DNA of 64,000 bases from Paraglaciecola sp. L3A3. GTDB lineage: Bacteria > Pseudomonadota > Gammaproteobacteria > Enterobacterales > Alteromonadaceae. The notes below the pieces were generated by a model. It was not told the DNA's origin. It saw only the letters and a program-made list of their open reading frames with translations, and searched no databases. Of the stretch, positions 29,253-36,826 are shown one piece after another. Each line of letters begins with the position of its first letter. The stretch's first letter is position 1. The translations under genes and the position numbers were made by a program. The stretch covers positions 124,001-188,000 of the forward strand of contig NZ_CP047023.1 in the NCBI RefSeq assembly GCF_009796765.1, given 5' to 3'.

Positions 29253-30497
29253 GTGCTTACAAATAACGTAATACATGAACAATTGATATCCGGTTTGGCG
29301 GTTATTGGCATAACTACTGAGCCAGAAACCTTGACCTTTCAATTGGTTTCATTGGTTATTATTTTTATTTTATCTTGGGTGAGTTTAAAACTTTCAGGGT
29401 TATTTTTTAATGGAAAAATGACTTCCTTTGTAATGAAAAGTAAAAACGTATTTGATGATGAATTACATCAACATGGATTTTTTAAACGTTGTGGGCATAT
29501 TTTTCCTGCATTGGTGATTTATTTACTGAGTGATGTATTGATCAACAATGAAGCTCTATTGGGCTTTTTACAAAAATCAGCAGTTGTGTATGTGTTGATT
29601 GTTGCTGTCACCGCTTGTAGTGCTTTGCTTAATGCAATAGAAGGCACCTATAATGCTTCAAATCTAGCGAAAAAAGCACCGATCACTGGATTTATTCAAG
29701 TTGGAAAATTATTTGTTGTGATAGTGGCAGGCTTGTTGGTTATCTCTAATTTATTAGATAAATCACCCTTATTGTTGTTATCAGGTTTAGGTGCAGTTAC
29801 TGCCATTCTTTTATTGTTATTTAGAGACACAATATTAGGTTTTGTGGCTGGTATTCAAATTGCGGCGAACCGAATGGTGAATACAGGCGATTGGATTGAA
29901 ATGCCCAAATACGGTGCCGACGGTGATGTATTAGCAGTAGGTCTCACCACAGTAAAAGTACAAAACTGGGATAAAACTATCTCGACCATTCCTACCTATG
30001 CCTTAATCACTGAGTCGGTGAAAAACTGGCGTGGCATGTCTGAGTCTGGCGGGCGCAGAATTAAACGGGCTATCTATCTCGATATTCAAAGCATTAAATT
30101 TTGTGATCAAGATATGTTGAATGAGTTTTCAAGTATTCGTTATATCAAAAGTTATATTGAGTCCAAGAAACAGGAGTTACAGGATTTTCATCAACAACAA
30201 AAAATTGATACCCAAGATCTAGTGAATAGCCGCAGATTAACTAATATCGGAACCTTGCGTGCTTATATGCAAGCCTACCTAAAAGCGCACACTAAGATTA
30301 ATCAAGAGATGACCTTAATGGTTCGCCAACTACCTGCTACTGAGTTAGGTGTACCTTTAGAAGTGTATTGTTTTTGTTCTGATAAAGTGTGGACAAATTA
30401 TGAAGCGATTCAAGGAGATATATTTGATCACTTTTTGGCAATGTTGCCAATTTTCAAATTGAGAGCCTATCAAAGAATTAGTGACAGGCCTCAATAA
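29253..30497 (+). CDS. ybdG: Mechanosensitive channel, YbdG family (MscS type)
   Basis: The protein has 414 residues, the same length as E. coli YbdG (415). There are five predicted membrane helices (about 28-48, 82-105, 100-125, 150-170, 180-205), the pore-lining helix being followed by the MscS beta-domain (GFVAGIQIAANRMVNTGDWI, VQNWDKTISTIPTYAL). The C-terminal cytoplasmic region includes WRGMSESGGRRIKRAIYLD, which is diagnostic for the YbdG subgroup. It releases solutes during mild hypo-osmotic shock. The start may be GTG at 29253. Confidence 0.93.
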   Translation: MLTNNVIHEQLISGLAVIGITTEPETLTFQLVSLVIIFILSWVSLKLSGLFFNGKMTSFVMKSKNVFDDELHQHGFFKRCGHIFPALVIYLLSDVLINNEALLGFLQKSAVVYVLIVAVTACSALLNAIEGTYNASNLAKKAPITGFIQVGKLFVVIVAGLLVISNLLDKSPLLLLSGLGAVTAILLLLFRDTILGFVAGIQIAANRMVNTGDWIEMPKYGADGDVLAVGLTTVKVQNWDKTISTIPTYALITESVKNWRGMSESGGRRIKRAIYLDIQSIKFCDQDMLNEFSSIRYIKSYIESKKQELQDFHQQQKIDTQDLVNSRRLTNIGTLRAYMQAYLKAHTKINQEMTLMVRQLPATELGVPLEVYCFCSDKVWTNYEAIQGDIFDHFLAMLPIFKLRAYQRISDRPQ

Positions 30498-30503
30498 AAA
30501 CTA

Positions 30504-30530
30504 ATACCAATTTTTACGATTGATTGGTAT
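30504..30530. repeat. Short inverted repeat with ATACCAAT ends
   Basis: ATACCAAT (30504-30511) and ATTGGTAT (30523-30530) flank 11 bases. The arms match the first eight bases of the terminal repeats of the 321-bp element at 31711-32031. It sits between two convergent genes and could serve as a bidirectional terminator-like hairpin. Confidence 0.6.
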
Positions 30531-30532
30531 GA

Positions 30533-30730
30533 CTAGGCAGTGCAAAGGGCGTATAAAAATACTGCGAATACGGCTAAACCAGAAAGACCAAAAAAGCTGT
30601 ATTCCACCTTGCTCTGTACTGAATTAGTACCAGCAGGTTGAGGTAAAGCGCCCATAATAATACTAGTCATGCCTAGTACAAAAAAGATTAAAGTCAGTCC
30701 AAATAAAATGGGTTCGTACCAATTACTCAT
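30533..30730 (-). CDS. Small two-helix membrane protein
   Basis: The frame opens at 30793, but the ATG at 30730 (MSNWYEPILFGLTLIFFVLG) has AGGA about 9 bases upstream and gives a compact 65-residue protein, so I chose it. It has two hydrophobic segments (about 8-28 and 43-63) separated by a polar loop (PQPAGTNSVQSKVEYS). I recognise no named family. It converges with ybdG; the hairpin at 30504-30530 separates them. Confidence 0.7.
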   Translation of the reverse strand: MSNWYEPILFGLTLIFFVLGMTSIIMGALPQPAGTNSVQSKVEYSFFGLSGLAVFAVFLYALCTA

Positions 30731-30883
30731 AAATAAATTCCTGTAATTTTTCCAACTCCCTATATTATGCACCAAAAAAGTTGAAAACAGCATAGTCCAA
30801 TCAATTTTTATTACTTATTTGCTTATTTTAATAGGTAAGATAAAGATAGAATCTGTTAAACATCCAATTCCTTAAGGCTAAAA

Positions 30884-31708
30884 ATGCAAGTTGCTGTCAT
30901 GGGCTGTGGTTGGTTAGGCCTTCCACTAGCAAAAATGTTAATCAAACAAAGTCATAATATTGTTGCTACTCGTCGCTCTGTTGCAGGAATAGATGAATTG
31001 TCTGAGTTGGGTATAAGTGGTGTTAAATTTGAATTAGGTTTAGACCTACAACAAACTCAGTTTGATCTTCTATTTACTAGCGATATCCTTTTTTTAAATA
31101 TTCCCGTAGGCCGAAAATCAGTACAATCATTTGATTTTATCCGCGCCATAGAGTCGTTATTAATTCGTGCCCAGCAGAGCCAGATCAAACAGGTATTATT
31201 TGTTAGTAGTACCTCAATTTATGGCGATGAGAGCCGACAAGTCACTGAAAATAGCACGCCTAACCCCATTACTCATTCGGCTAATGTTAACTTTGCTGTA
31301 GAAAAGTTGGTAAGCAACTACTTTCCGAAAAACTTCAGTATATTAAGACTAGCTGGTTTGGTGGGCGAAACACGACACCCAGTTTATTTTTTGTCAGGTA
31401 AGACAGGTTTAACTCAACCTAAGCAAGTGGTGAATTTAGTTCACCAGCAAGATGTGCTCAAAGCAATCCAAAATATCTTAGATAAAGGTTTGTGGGGCAA
31501 AACCTTTATACTAAGTGCCACCGAGCACCCTAGTCGTGAGGAATACTACACTTGGGCTGCAGAAACCCTGAACTTACCAATACCCCAGTTTATTTCTCAA
31601 GAAAACAACGAAAAAGGCAAACAAATAGACGCCAGCGCGAGTTTAGCTAGGTTAGGTATAGAATTGACTTATACCAGCCCATATCAAATGTTGCAGAGAA
31701 TTAGATAG
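30884..31708 (+). CDS. YeeZ-like NAD(P)-binding SDR-type epimerase
   Basis: The 274 residues equal E. coli YeeZ in length and share its N-terminal dinucleotide-binding motif (VMGCGWLGLPLAKML), the SSTSIYGDESRQVTE segment with the catalytic-region Ser and Tyr, and ILRLAGLVGETRHPVYFLSGKT. Other shared motifs are VNLVHQQDVLKAI and the C-terminal GKQIDASASLARLGIEL. It is an extended short-chain dehydrogenase of unknown substrate. It ends 2 bp before the MITE-like element at 31711. Confidence 0.88.
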   Translation: MQVAVMGCGWLGLPLAKMLIKQSHNIVATRRSVAGIDELSELGISGVKFELGLDLQQTQFDLLFTSDILFLNIPVGRKSVQSFDFIRAIESLLIRAQQSQIKQVLFVSSTSIYGDESRQVTENSTPNPITHSANVNFAVEKLVSNYFPKNFSILRLAGLVGETRHPVYFLSGKTGLTQPKQVVNLVHQQDVLKAIQNILDKGLWGKTFILSATEHPSREEYYTWAAETLNLPIPQFISQENNEKGKQIDASASLARLGIELTYTSPYQMLQRIR

Positions 31709-31710
31709 TA

Positions 31711-32031
31711 ATACCAATCCGTATTGATAATTGATCTCTCAGAATGCATCTAGCGGCTTTTGAACAAGGCGTCGGTATACTTCAGGCATCCTGCCTTTCG
31801 CTTAAGCCAGCGGAGCTGTTCAAAAATGTTCCAGACATTTTTGTGCAGGAATGGTTGTTCCCTTTCAAATACCGAGAACGCAGGACAAAAGCCGCTGGGG
31901 CATTCCTTACAGACAAGTTTTAAATGAACTTACTCTGCGTTGCTCGAACTCAAAAGAGCCCCACTATTCCTTCATTCCAGCGCCTTGATTAAGCTCTCGC
32001 TGAGTGTACACTTATCAATGCGGATTGGTAT
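31711..32031. mobile_element. 321-bp MITE-like element with 20-bp terminal inverted repeats
   Basis: The left end ATACCAATCCGTATTGATAA (31711-31730) and the reverse complement of 32012-32031 differ at one of 20 bases. No transposase is encoded between them. The interior contains a hairpin of the form AAAAATGT-tccag-ACATTTTT. It lies between the yeeZ-like gene and the integrase relic. The flanks suggest at most a 2-bp TA duplication. Similar ATACCAATCC-type repeats are, from memory, dispersed in Alteromonadales genomes. Confidence 0.75.
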
Positions 32032-32076
32032 AAATAGTGGTTAGAAAAAGCAAAAGATCAAAGCTTGTCACATAGG

Positions 32077-32575
32077 TTAAGAAGGCTCAAGTCTCGTTAA
32101 TGGGCTCACCACACTGTTACCGCCATGTTGTAAAATATGAGTATAAATTTGTGTGGTACGTAAATCAACATGGCCTAGCTGGTCTTGCACCGTACGAATA
32201 TCTGCACCAGATCGGAGTAAGTGAGTCGCGACAAATTTGGCAGCTAAATGAATCGCTTTTTGAATTCCTGACTCATCGATATAATGACGGCGTAAAGAAT
32301 TATCTTCAGGATCTTTAGATAACTGACGTGAGGCAAATATATATTGCCACGCTAATGAACGATTCGTTTTTTTTTATTTAAAGGGCGCTAATGATATCTC
32401 GATATAAAAACACTAGAGCATTGAGTGCCGATGCGACATCTAGCTCTAAAACTAAATGTGATAGAAAAAACTCAACTTCAGTATCTTGCATTAAATTTGG
32501 GTGTTTTTTTCTGATGAAAATGGATAAAGCTGCTGATCCATTTTAAGTAACTTTCAATGGTTCTTTTTGTATAAC
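32077..32575 (-). pseudogene. intI: Decayed integron integrase gene (intI relic)
   Basis: Reading the minus strand, three separate pieces match integron tyrosine recombinases. The first is an N-terminal piece (YTKRTIESYLKWISSFIHFH, then after a frameshift EVEFFLSHLVLELDVASALN and ALVFLYRD). The second is [20 protein letters not shown] followed by [19 protein letters not shown]. The third is [31 protein letters not shown], and [16 protein letters not shown], with a stop at 32077-32079. The Gly-Gly...SPL-RL ending is typical of IntI. Missing are the start, about 80 residues with the first catalytic Arg, and the HxxR motif region. At least one frameshift and one stop are present. A functional IntI is about 320 residues. 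The gene cannot be active. Confidence 0.88.
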
Positions 32576-32610
32576 AGCAAGATCTTGGAATTTTTCCGGA
32601 TATTCAAAGT

Positions 32611-32618
32611 GTTACACC
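32611..32618 (+). other. Cassette-start core site GTTACACC
   Basis: The 10-base stretch GTTACACCTA (32611-32620) is the exact reverse complement of TAGGTGTAAC at 33364-33373. This is what is expected if a gene cassette begins at G|TT here and ends in its own attC at 33366-33437. The cassette would span about 32612-33431 (820 bp). The site directly abuts the integrase relic. Confidence 0.7.
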
Positions 32619-32632
32619 TATAAGGAGAAATC

Positions 32633-32827
32633 GTGCTAGATATTTGGTATACATTCCCTGCCACGATGGGCGAAGACCAAGCTTGGATATCCTACAATCA
32701 CGGTTATGGAGAGGTTGCAGAATCAGACCCTCGTCATAACGTTTTGAGAATCAAACTTCCGCTTAAAAACCCATCAGAAACAGGCATGCTAACAAATGAG
32801 GAGTATCTAAAATTGATGAAATGCTAG
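32633..32827 (+). CDS. DUF695/RraB-like protein, N-terminal fragment (frameshifted)
   Basis: The 64-residue reading frame (MLDIWYTFPATMGEDQAWIS, then NEEYLKLMKC) ends in TAG at 32825-32827. Its continuation appears in another frame starting near 32821. DUF695 proteins normally run on without a break into an RraB-like domain, so this is the N-terminal piece of one gene split by a one- or two-base change near 32810-32825. A ribosome binding site (AAGGAG) precedes the start. It is the content of the gene cassette that starts at 32612. Confidence 0.7.
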   Translation: MLDIWYTFPATMGEDQAWISYNHGYGEVAESDPRHNVLRIKLPLKNPSETGMLTNEEYLKLMKC

Positions 32828-33366
32828 ATGAAAAATTTTCCGAGGTTTGCGGAGTTTATGTTGGCCGCGTAACAGTTGATGGTCATCGTTTCTTTTATTT
32901 TTATCTAAACATAGAAGAAAAGCAGGCATCAGAAATAATTGCTGAGGTTACAGCCGAAACGTCATACCAAATGAAGTACGTGCACGAGAAAGATACTGAC
33001 AAAAAATTCTATTGGGAGCAGCTTTATCCAACAGATGACGACTGGCAGGTAATTCAAGATTTGAAAGTTTTGGATTCACTGTCTGAAAACGGCGATATGA
33101 AAGATAAAGAGAGGGAAGTTATGCACTGGGCATATTTCCCAAATGACTCTTCATGCAATCATTTTGCTGCATGGGCCAAGTCAGAAAATTATGAATTACA
33201 TTTTACCGGTAAAGACGAAGATAGCTCTGAGTGCTACACAAAATTTACTCATGTTGGAGCAATGCATCTTGGGAATATAACCAGCCATACGATTAAATTA
33301 GGCAGAAAAGCACGAGAGTTAGGTGGTCGGTATGACGGGTGGGAAACCAGTGTTCAGAAAAAGTAG
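32821..33366 (+). CDS. DUF695/RraB-like protein, C-terminal fragment
   Basis: The 181 residues contain the rest of the DUF695 region (GVYVGRVTVDGHRFFYFYLN) and a regulator-of-ribonuclease-E-B-like domain (DWQVIQDLKVLDSLSENGD, DKEREVMHWAYFP). An ATG at 32821 overlaps the end of the upstream fragment (ATGCTAG), so reinitiation could express this piece, but a frameshift is the simpler explanation. The likely role of the intact protein is unknown. It ends a few bases before an attC site. Confidence 0.75.
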   Translation: MLDEKFSEVCGVYVGRVTVDGHRFFYFYLNIEEKQASEIIAEVTAETSYQMKYVHEKDTDKKFYWEQLYPTDDDWQVIQDLKVLDSLSENGDMKDKEREVMHWAYFPNDSSCNHFAAWAKSENYELHFTGKDEDSSECYTKFTHVGAMHLGNITSHTIKLGRKARELGGRYDGWETSVQKK

Positions 33367-33437
33367 GTGTAACAAAAACATCATGGTGGGAATTTTACTC
33401 GCTGAAAAAGCGCTCCTAAAATCCCCATATGTTAAGC
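33366..33437 (+). other. attC recombination site (integron cassette end)
   Basis: The 72-bp segment begins GGTGTAAC and ends GTTAAGC. It folds on itself: ACATcATGgtGGGAaTTTTA pairs with TAAAATCCCCATATGT, leaving three unpaired bases on one strand, the extrahelical bases that direct IntI to the correct strand. The loop contains a small CGCT-GAAA-AGCG hairpin. The opening core site is the exact complement of the cassette-start site at 32611. The closing GTTAAGC belongs to the next cassette. These are the defining features of attC. Confidence 0.8.
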
Positions 33438-33438
33438 A

Positions 33439-33756
33439 TTATATGCCTGTAATTAAAAAATCGAGTGCTCCGATAATTTCATTTCGAAAAGTACTCAGGT
33501 CGTTTACTTCGTGTTTTAATATTTTAATGGGCACGCTTGTCATTTGGTGAGTAAGGATCACAAAGTCACCTTCCTCTATATGCACAATAGGACATAAATG
33601 AGTTGGGGCTTTTGTATCTAGTAACTTTAACGGAGTTAAAGGAATTACAATTCTAGACTCAAGTCCACTCAATAAGTCTGACTGTACATCAATTAGATAT
33701 GGGTATGCTTTGGATGACGATTTATCATTATTCGCATATAGTGAAAATTGAGGCAT
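33439..33756 (-). CDS. ccdB: CcdB-family toxin
   Basis: The 105 residues match CcdB toxins: MPQFSLYANNDKSSSKAYPY, YLIDVQSDLLSGLESRIVIPL, PIVHIEEGDFVILTHQMTSV and DFLITGI at the end. CcdB poisons DNA gyrase, interacting with GyrA through its C-terminal residues (terminal GI here, as in the F plasmid protein). The ATG overlaps the ccdA stop (TAATG). Its stop codon lies 1-2 bp from the attC closing core site, on the opposite strand to the neighbouring cassette gene. It is probably functional. Confidence 0.88.
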   Translation of the reverse strand: MPQFSLYANNDKSSSKAYPYLIDVQSDLLSGLESRIVIPLTPLKLLDTKAPTHLCPIVHIEEGDFVILTHQMTSVPIKILKHEVNDLSTFRNEIIGALDFLITGI

Positions 33757-34001
33757 TAAAACTTCCTATATGAATCAGAAAATAAGCCAAACTTTTCAGT
33801 TAATTTATTACAACCATTGACTGCATCACTATTGTTTTCAATCCACTCTTCTCTTAATTTTATATTTACAGCTTGCTCTAAAGCCTTTTCCATCGTTGCT
33901 GATAAGTTAATATTTAGTCTTTTAGCTTCTGCTAATAATTCACTATTTAAACTCAAGTTAGCAGCCTTTTTAGCTGATTGCTGTGTATGTAGGTTTCTCA
34001 T
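33756..34001 (-). CDS. ccdA: CcdA-family antitoxin
   Basis: The 81-residue protein starts at ATG 34001 (MRNLHTQQSAKKAANLSLNS), preceded by AGGAG seven bases upstream; a longer frame to 34019 lacks such a signal. The N-terminal ribbon-helix-helix (ANLSLNSELLAEAKRLNINL) binds DNA and the C-terminal half (REEWIENNSDAVNGCN, GLFSDSYRKF) wraps CcdB. The ccdA-ccdB order and overlap are standard. A toxin-antitoxin pair with its own promoter fits integron cassettes and stabilises their arrays. Confidence 0.88.
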   Translation of the reverse strand: MRNLHTQQSAKKAANLSLNSELLAEAKRLNINLSATMEKALEQAVNIKLREEWIENNSDAVNGCNKLTEKFGLFSDSYRKF

Positions 34002-34059
34002 GTCATCACTCCTGCGCATATCTTATGCGTGTAATTTTAGTGTACGAATGGGTATGTAA

Positions 34060-34092
34060 CAAGTTAATTATGAAAAGGACATAATTGACTTG
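34060..34092. repeat. Hairpin upstream of ccdA, possibly a decayed attC
   Basis: CAAGTTAATTATG (34060-34072) and CATAATTGACTTG (34080-34092) are inverted repeats matching at 12 of 13 positions with a 7-base loop. TAAC precedes and GCTTA follows the stem, reminiscent of attC, but the core site does not complement the cassette start at 33431. It has no U-tract. Confidence 0.4.
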
Positions 34093-34242
34093 GCTTATGC
34101 TCTACGTCACATAAAGTTTAGCTCAAGTATTTTGAGCCTCATATTAAGGTGTTAATATCCGTTGTTCGTGGAACATCAGGTATGTGTGCGAAGCACATGT
34201 TTTGGATTTTGTCGCGACTCAAAGATCGCTATTTTTTATTCA

Positions 34243-34372
34243 AAACTCAATAGGACAATTGGCATGCGACCGCCAAGGATGGCGGAAGGTAGAATAACGC
34301 AGGACGCAGTTATCGAGATAGCTAATTGAGTGGTCTTTTGTCGGGAACAAATCAGCACGACCTATTGAGTTT
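34243..34372. repeat. 130-bp structured repeat with 12-bp perfect inverted ends
   Basis: AAACTCAATAGG (34243-34254) and CCTATTGAGTTT (34361-34372) are exact complements enclosing smaller hairpins such as CCGCCaaggatGGCGG. There is no long open frame. It resembles a miniature inverted-repeat element; no transposase is encoded. Confidence 0.6.
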
Positions 34373-34654
34373 ATAAAAATAGAAATAGAGCTTGGTCTGA
34401 GTGCGGCTTTTACAAAATACGTCCTGTACTTTGCCCTACGGGCCATCTTGCAAATGTTCAAAATGGTTCCCGACCATTTTGTCTGGTTACTATTTCTTGG
34501 CTGTTGACTAAATTTAAGGGATAAATTTAGAACGCACTTTAGTGCGGCCCGAAGGGTGAAATACAGGGATGTATTTCATAGCATGAGTAACTGGTGCGGT
34601 AGGGATGCCGAATCAAAACCGCAATGGACTGCGGTAAGCGCAGCGCATAAGTAC
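34373..34654. repeat. Hairpin-rich non-coding repeat block downstream of the NSS transporter gene
   Basis: The block contains a series of small inverted repeats: AAAATGGT-tcccg-ACCATTTT (about 34458-34480), GAAATACAgggaTGTATTTC (about 34558-34577) and CCGCAatggacTGCGG near 34620. The first resembles the internal hairpin of the MITE-like element at 31711. I see no gene. It could be a cluster of REP-like elements or part of a larger repeat. Confidence 0.5.
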
Positions 34655-36076
34655 CTACCCAATCAAGGCTGCACCAAAGTATTTCAAAGCCACAGTATTG
34701 ATGAACACCAATAACAATATGACAGGTATAAAGGTGCCGACTGAAAAATTAACATATCGTTCAAACCAACTATTTTCGTAGCTAGGAGAACCATTATCTA
34801 ACTCCTTATTAAATTCGGCTTTTTTCCAGCGATATATAACAAATACACAAATTAAAAATCCGTTGAGTGGCAAAATTGTGTCGTAAAAAACATCGATGAT
34901 TACATCAAAAAATGACTTTTGCTGCTCTGCATAACTTACAAAGTTGGTTAATAAATCTGTTATACCAAACGATGTTGCGGCCATCATAGACATAAGTACC
35001 AGTAAAACTCCTAGTAAAGATAAGGCTTTACGACGGCTGTATTTCTTTTCTTCCATCAATGCCGAAACAGGTACCTCAAAGATTGACACCATAGAGGTGA
35101 TGGCGGCAAAAAAGACCAAAATGAAAAATAAGCTGGCAACTATACTTGCACCTATGTAACCAATATCTGCTTGTAAGGCTAAGAATATTTTAGGTAAGAA
35201 GGTAAAGATCATTCCAACCGAAGAATCACTTAAAGTACTGGTGTCTATATTCGGATTAAAAGAAAACACTGCAGGGAGTATCACTAAACCTGCAATAAAA
35301 GCCACAGCCGTATCTAATAAGGCGACCATTTTCGCTGAGCCTGGTACGTCACTCTTCTTATCTAAATAGGAGCCATAGGTGATCATGATACCCATACCTA
35401 ATGACAAAGAGAAAAAGGCTTGTGACAGCGCCGCACTTACTACAGAGGCTGTAATCTTACTGAAATCAGGAATGATATAATACTTAACCCCAGCAAAGGC
35501 ATTGTCTAAGGTCAGCACGAAAACGACTAAGCCTAATAACATAATAAACAAAGCTGGCATCATCACCTTAGCCGCTTTTTCAATCCCTTGCTTTACACCA
35601 CCTTGCAAAATTAAATATACAATAGCTAACACAGCCAACATGTAATAAAACAAGTTGTAGTTATTAATAAAACTACCAAACGTTGCAGGGTTGGCGAGCA
35701 TGGTTAAATTACCAGTAACTGTTTGAAATAAGTAACCAAATATCCAAACGGTAATCACCAAATAAAAAACTGCAATCATAAAAGGGGTGATAATAGATAA
35801 CCATCCGGCTAGTTTCCAAGGGCCGTGGTTATTACTCATAGTAGAGTAAGCTCCGAGTGGGTCTTTACGACTATGTCGGCCTACAGACATTTCGGCTAAC
35901 ATCACAGGCAAACAAATAAATGCGACAAAAATCGCGTAAATTAATAAAAAGGCTCCCCCGCCATTTTTGGTTGCAGCGACGGGAAATCCAACCATATTGC
36001 CAATACCCACAGCAGACCCTGCAGCGGCTAATATAAACCCTAAGCGTGAACCAAATTGCTCGCGAGACGAACTCAT
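34655..36076 (-). CDS. Neurotransmitter:sodium symporter (NSS/SNF family) transporter
   Basis: The 473-residue inner membrane protein has about 11-12 helices. The signature N-terminus REQFGSRLGFILAAAGSAVG, followed by IGNMVGFPVAATKNGGGAF, matches the LeuT-type fold with the unwound TM1 substrate and sodium site. It imports an amino acid or similar solute with Na+. The substrate is not deducible. It is monocistronic, with a repeat-rich region at the 3' side. Confidence 0.93.
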   Translation of the reverse strand: MSSSREQFGSRLGFILAAAGSAVGIGNMVGFPVAATKNGGGAFLLIYAIFVAFICLPVMLAEMSVGRHSRKDPLGAYSTMSNNHGPWKLAGWLSIITPFMIAVFYLVITVWIFGYLFQTVTGNLTMLANPATFGSFINNYNLFYYMLAVLAIVYLILQGGVKQGIEKAAKVMMPALFIMLLGLVVFVLTLDNAFAGVKYYIIPDFSKITASVVSAALSQAFFSLSLGMGIMITYGSYLDKKSDVPGSAKMVALLDTAVAFIAGLVILPAVFSFNPNIDTSTLSDSSVGMIFTFLPKIFLALQADIGYIGASIVASLFFILVFFAAITSMVSIFEVPVSALMEEKKYSRRKALSLLGVLLVLMSMMAATSFGITDLLTNFVSYAEQQKSFFDVIIDVFYDTILPLNGFLICVFVIYRWKKAEFNKELDNGSPSYENSWFERYVNFSVGTFIPVILLLVFINTVALKYFGAALIG

Positions 36077-36258
36077 ATATTATCCTGTATTATTTTTATA
36101 ATTGTTGGCAATGTTAACAGCAGACAAATAAAAAGTCTTTTACTATGCAAGGGGGAGTAGCTGACTTTTTTAGGATTTTGTTTTTAATTTTTGACTCATG
36201 GGCTAGTTCGACGGTATAACCGCAACTAGAATTAATTACATCAATTTAAGAGGTCTTT

Positions 36259-36804
36259 ATGCAAAATTTACAGATAGCCACTTTGGCAGGCGGGTGCTTT
36301 TGGTGTATTGAATCAGCATTTAATAGTGTCGATGGTGTGATTTCAGCCTTCTCAGGTTATGCCGGCGGAAATGTCGATAACCCTTCTTACGAACAAATAT
36401 GTAGCGGCACTACAGGGCATGCTGAGGTAGTCCAAGTAACTTTTGATGCTTTGCAAATTAGTTATAGAGATGTGTTGGAGATTTTTTTCGCCTTACACAA
36501 CCCTACTCAGTTAAATAGACAAGGTAATGATGTAGGCAGTCAATATCGTAGTGCTATTTTTTATCATAATCCTGAACAAAAAGAGATTGCCCAGCAATTA
36601 TTGAAAGAGATTAGTGAAGAAGAAATTTGGCCTGATCCTGTGGTCACCGAGTTAGTTGAAATTAATAACTATTATCAGGCAGAGGATTACCATCAAGATT
36701 ATTTTTCAAATAATCCACAAAATCAATATTGCCATATGGTTGTTGCCCCTAAGCTGGCTAAATTTAAGCAAAAATTTGCCAGTCGATTAAAACACTCATC
36801 TTAA
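36259..36804 (+). CDS. msrA: Peptide methionine sulfoxide reductase A
   Basis: The 181 residues have the catalytic GGCFWC motif (Cys13), the GYAGGN segment, GHAEVVQV and the QYRSAIFY block. It reduces methionine-S-sulfoxide in proteins and free form using thioredoxin. The resolving cysteines of some MsrA proteins may be represented by Cys near the C-terminal YCHMVVAPKL. AGAGG lies upstream of the ATG. The gene converges with an unknown lipoprotein gene 22 bp away. Confidence 0.96.
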   Translation: MQNLQIATLAGGCFWCIESAFNSVDGVISAFSGYAGGNVDNPSYEQICSGTTGHAEVVQVTFDALQISYRDVLEIFFALHNPTQLNRQGNDVGSQYRSAIFYHNPEQKEIAQQLLKEISEEEIWPDPVVTELVEINNYYQAEDYHQDYFSNNPQNQYCHMVVAPKLAKFKQKFASRLKHSS

Positions 36805-36826
36805 AGGGCACATAAAAAAAGAGAGT

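Noticed and set aside
32100..32318. 72-residue plus-strand frame
   Set aside because: It is a shadow of the integrase relic on the opposite strand, which matches IntI.
34060..34092. Definite second attC
   Set aside because: The stem fits, but the core site is not complementary to the cassette-start site at 33431, so only a low-confidence hairpin is reported.
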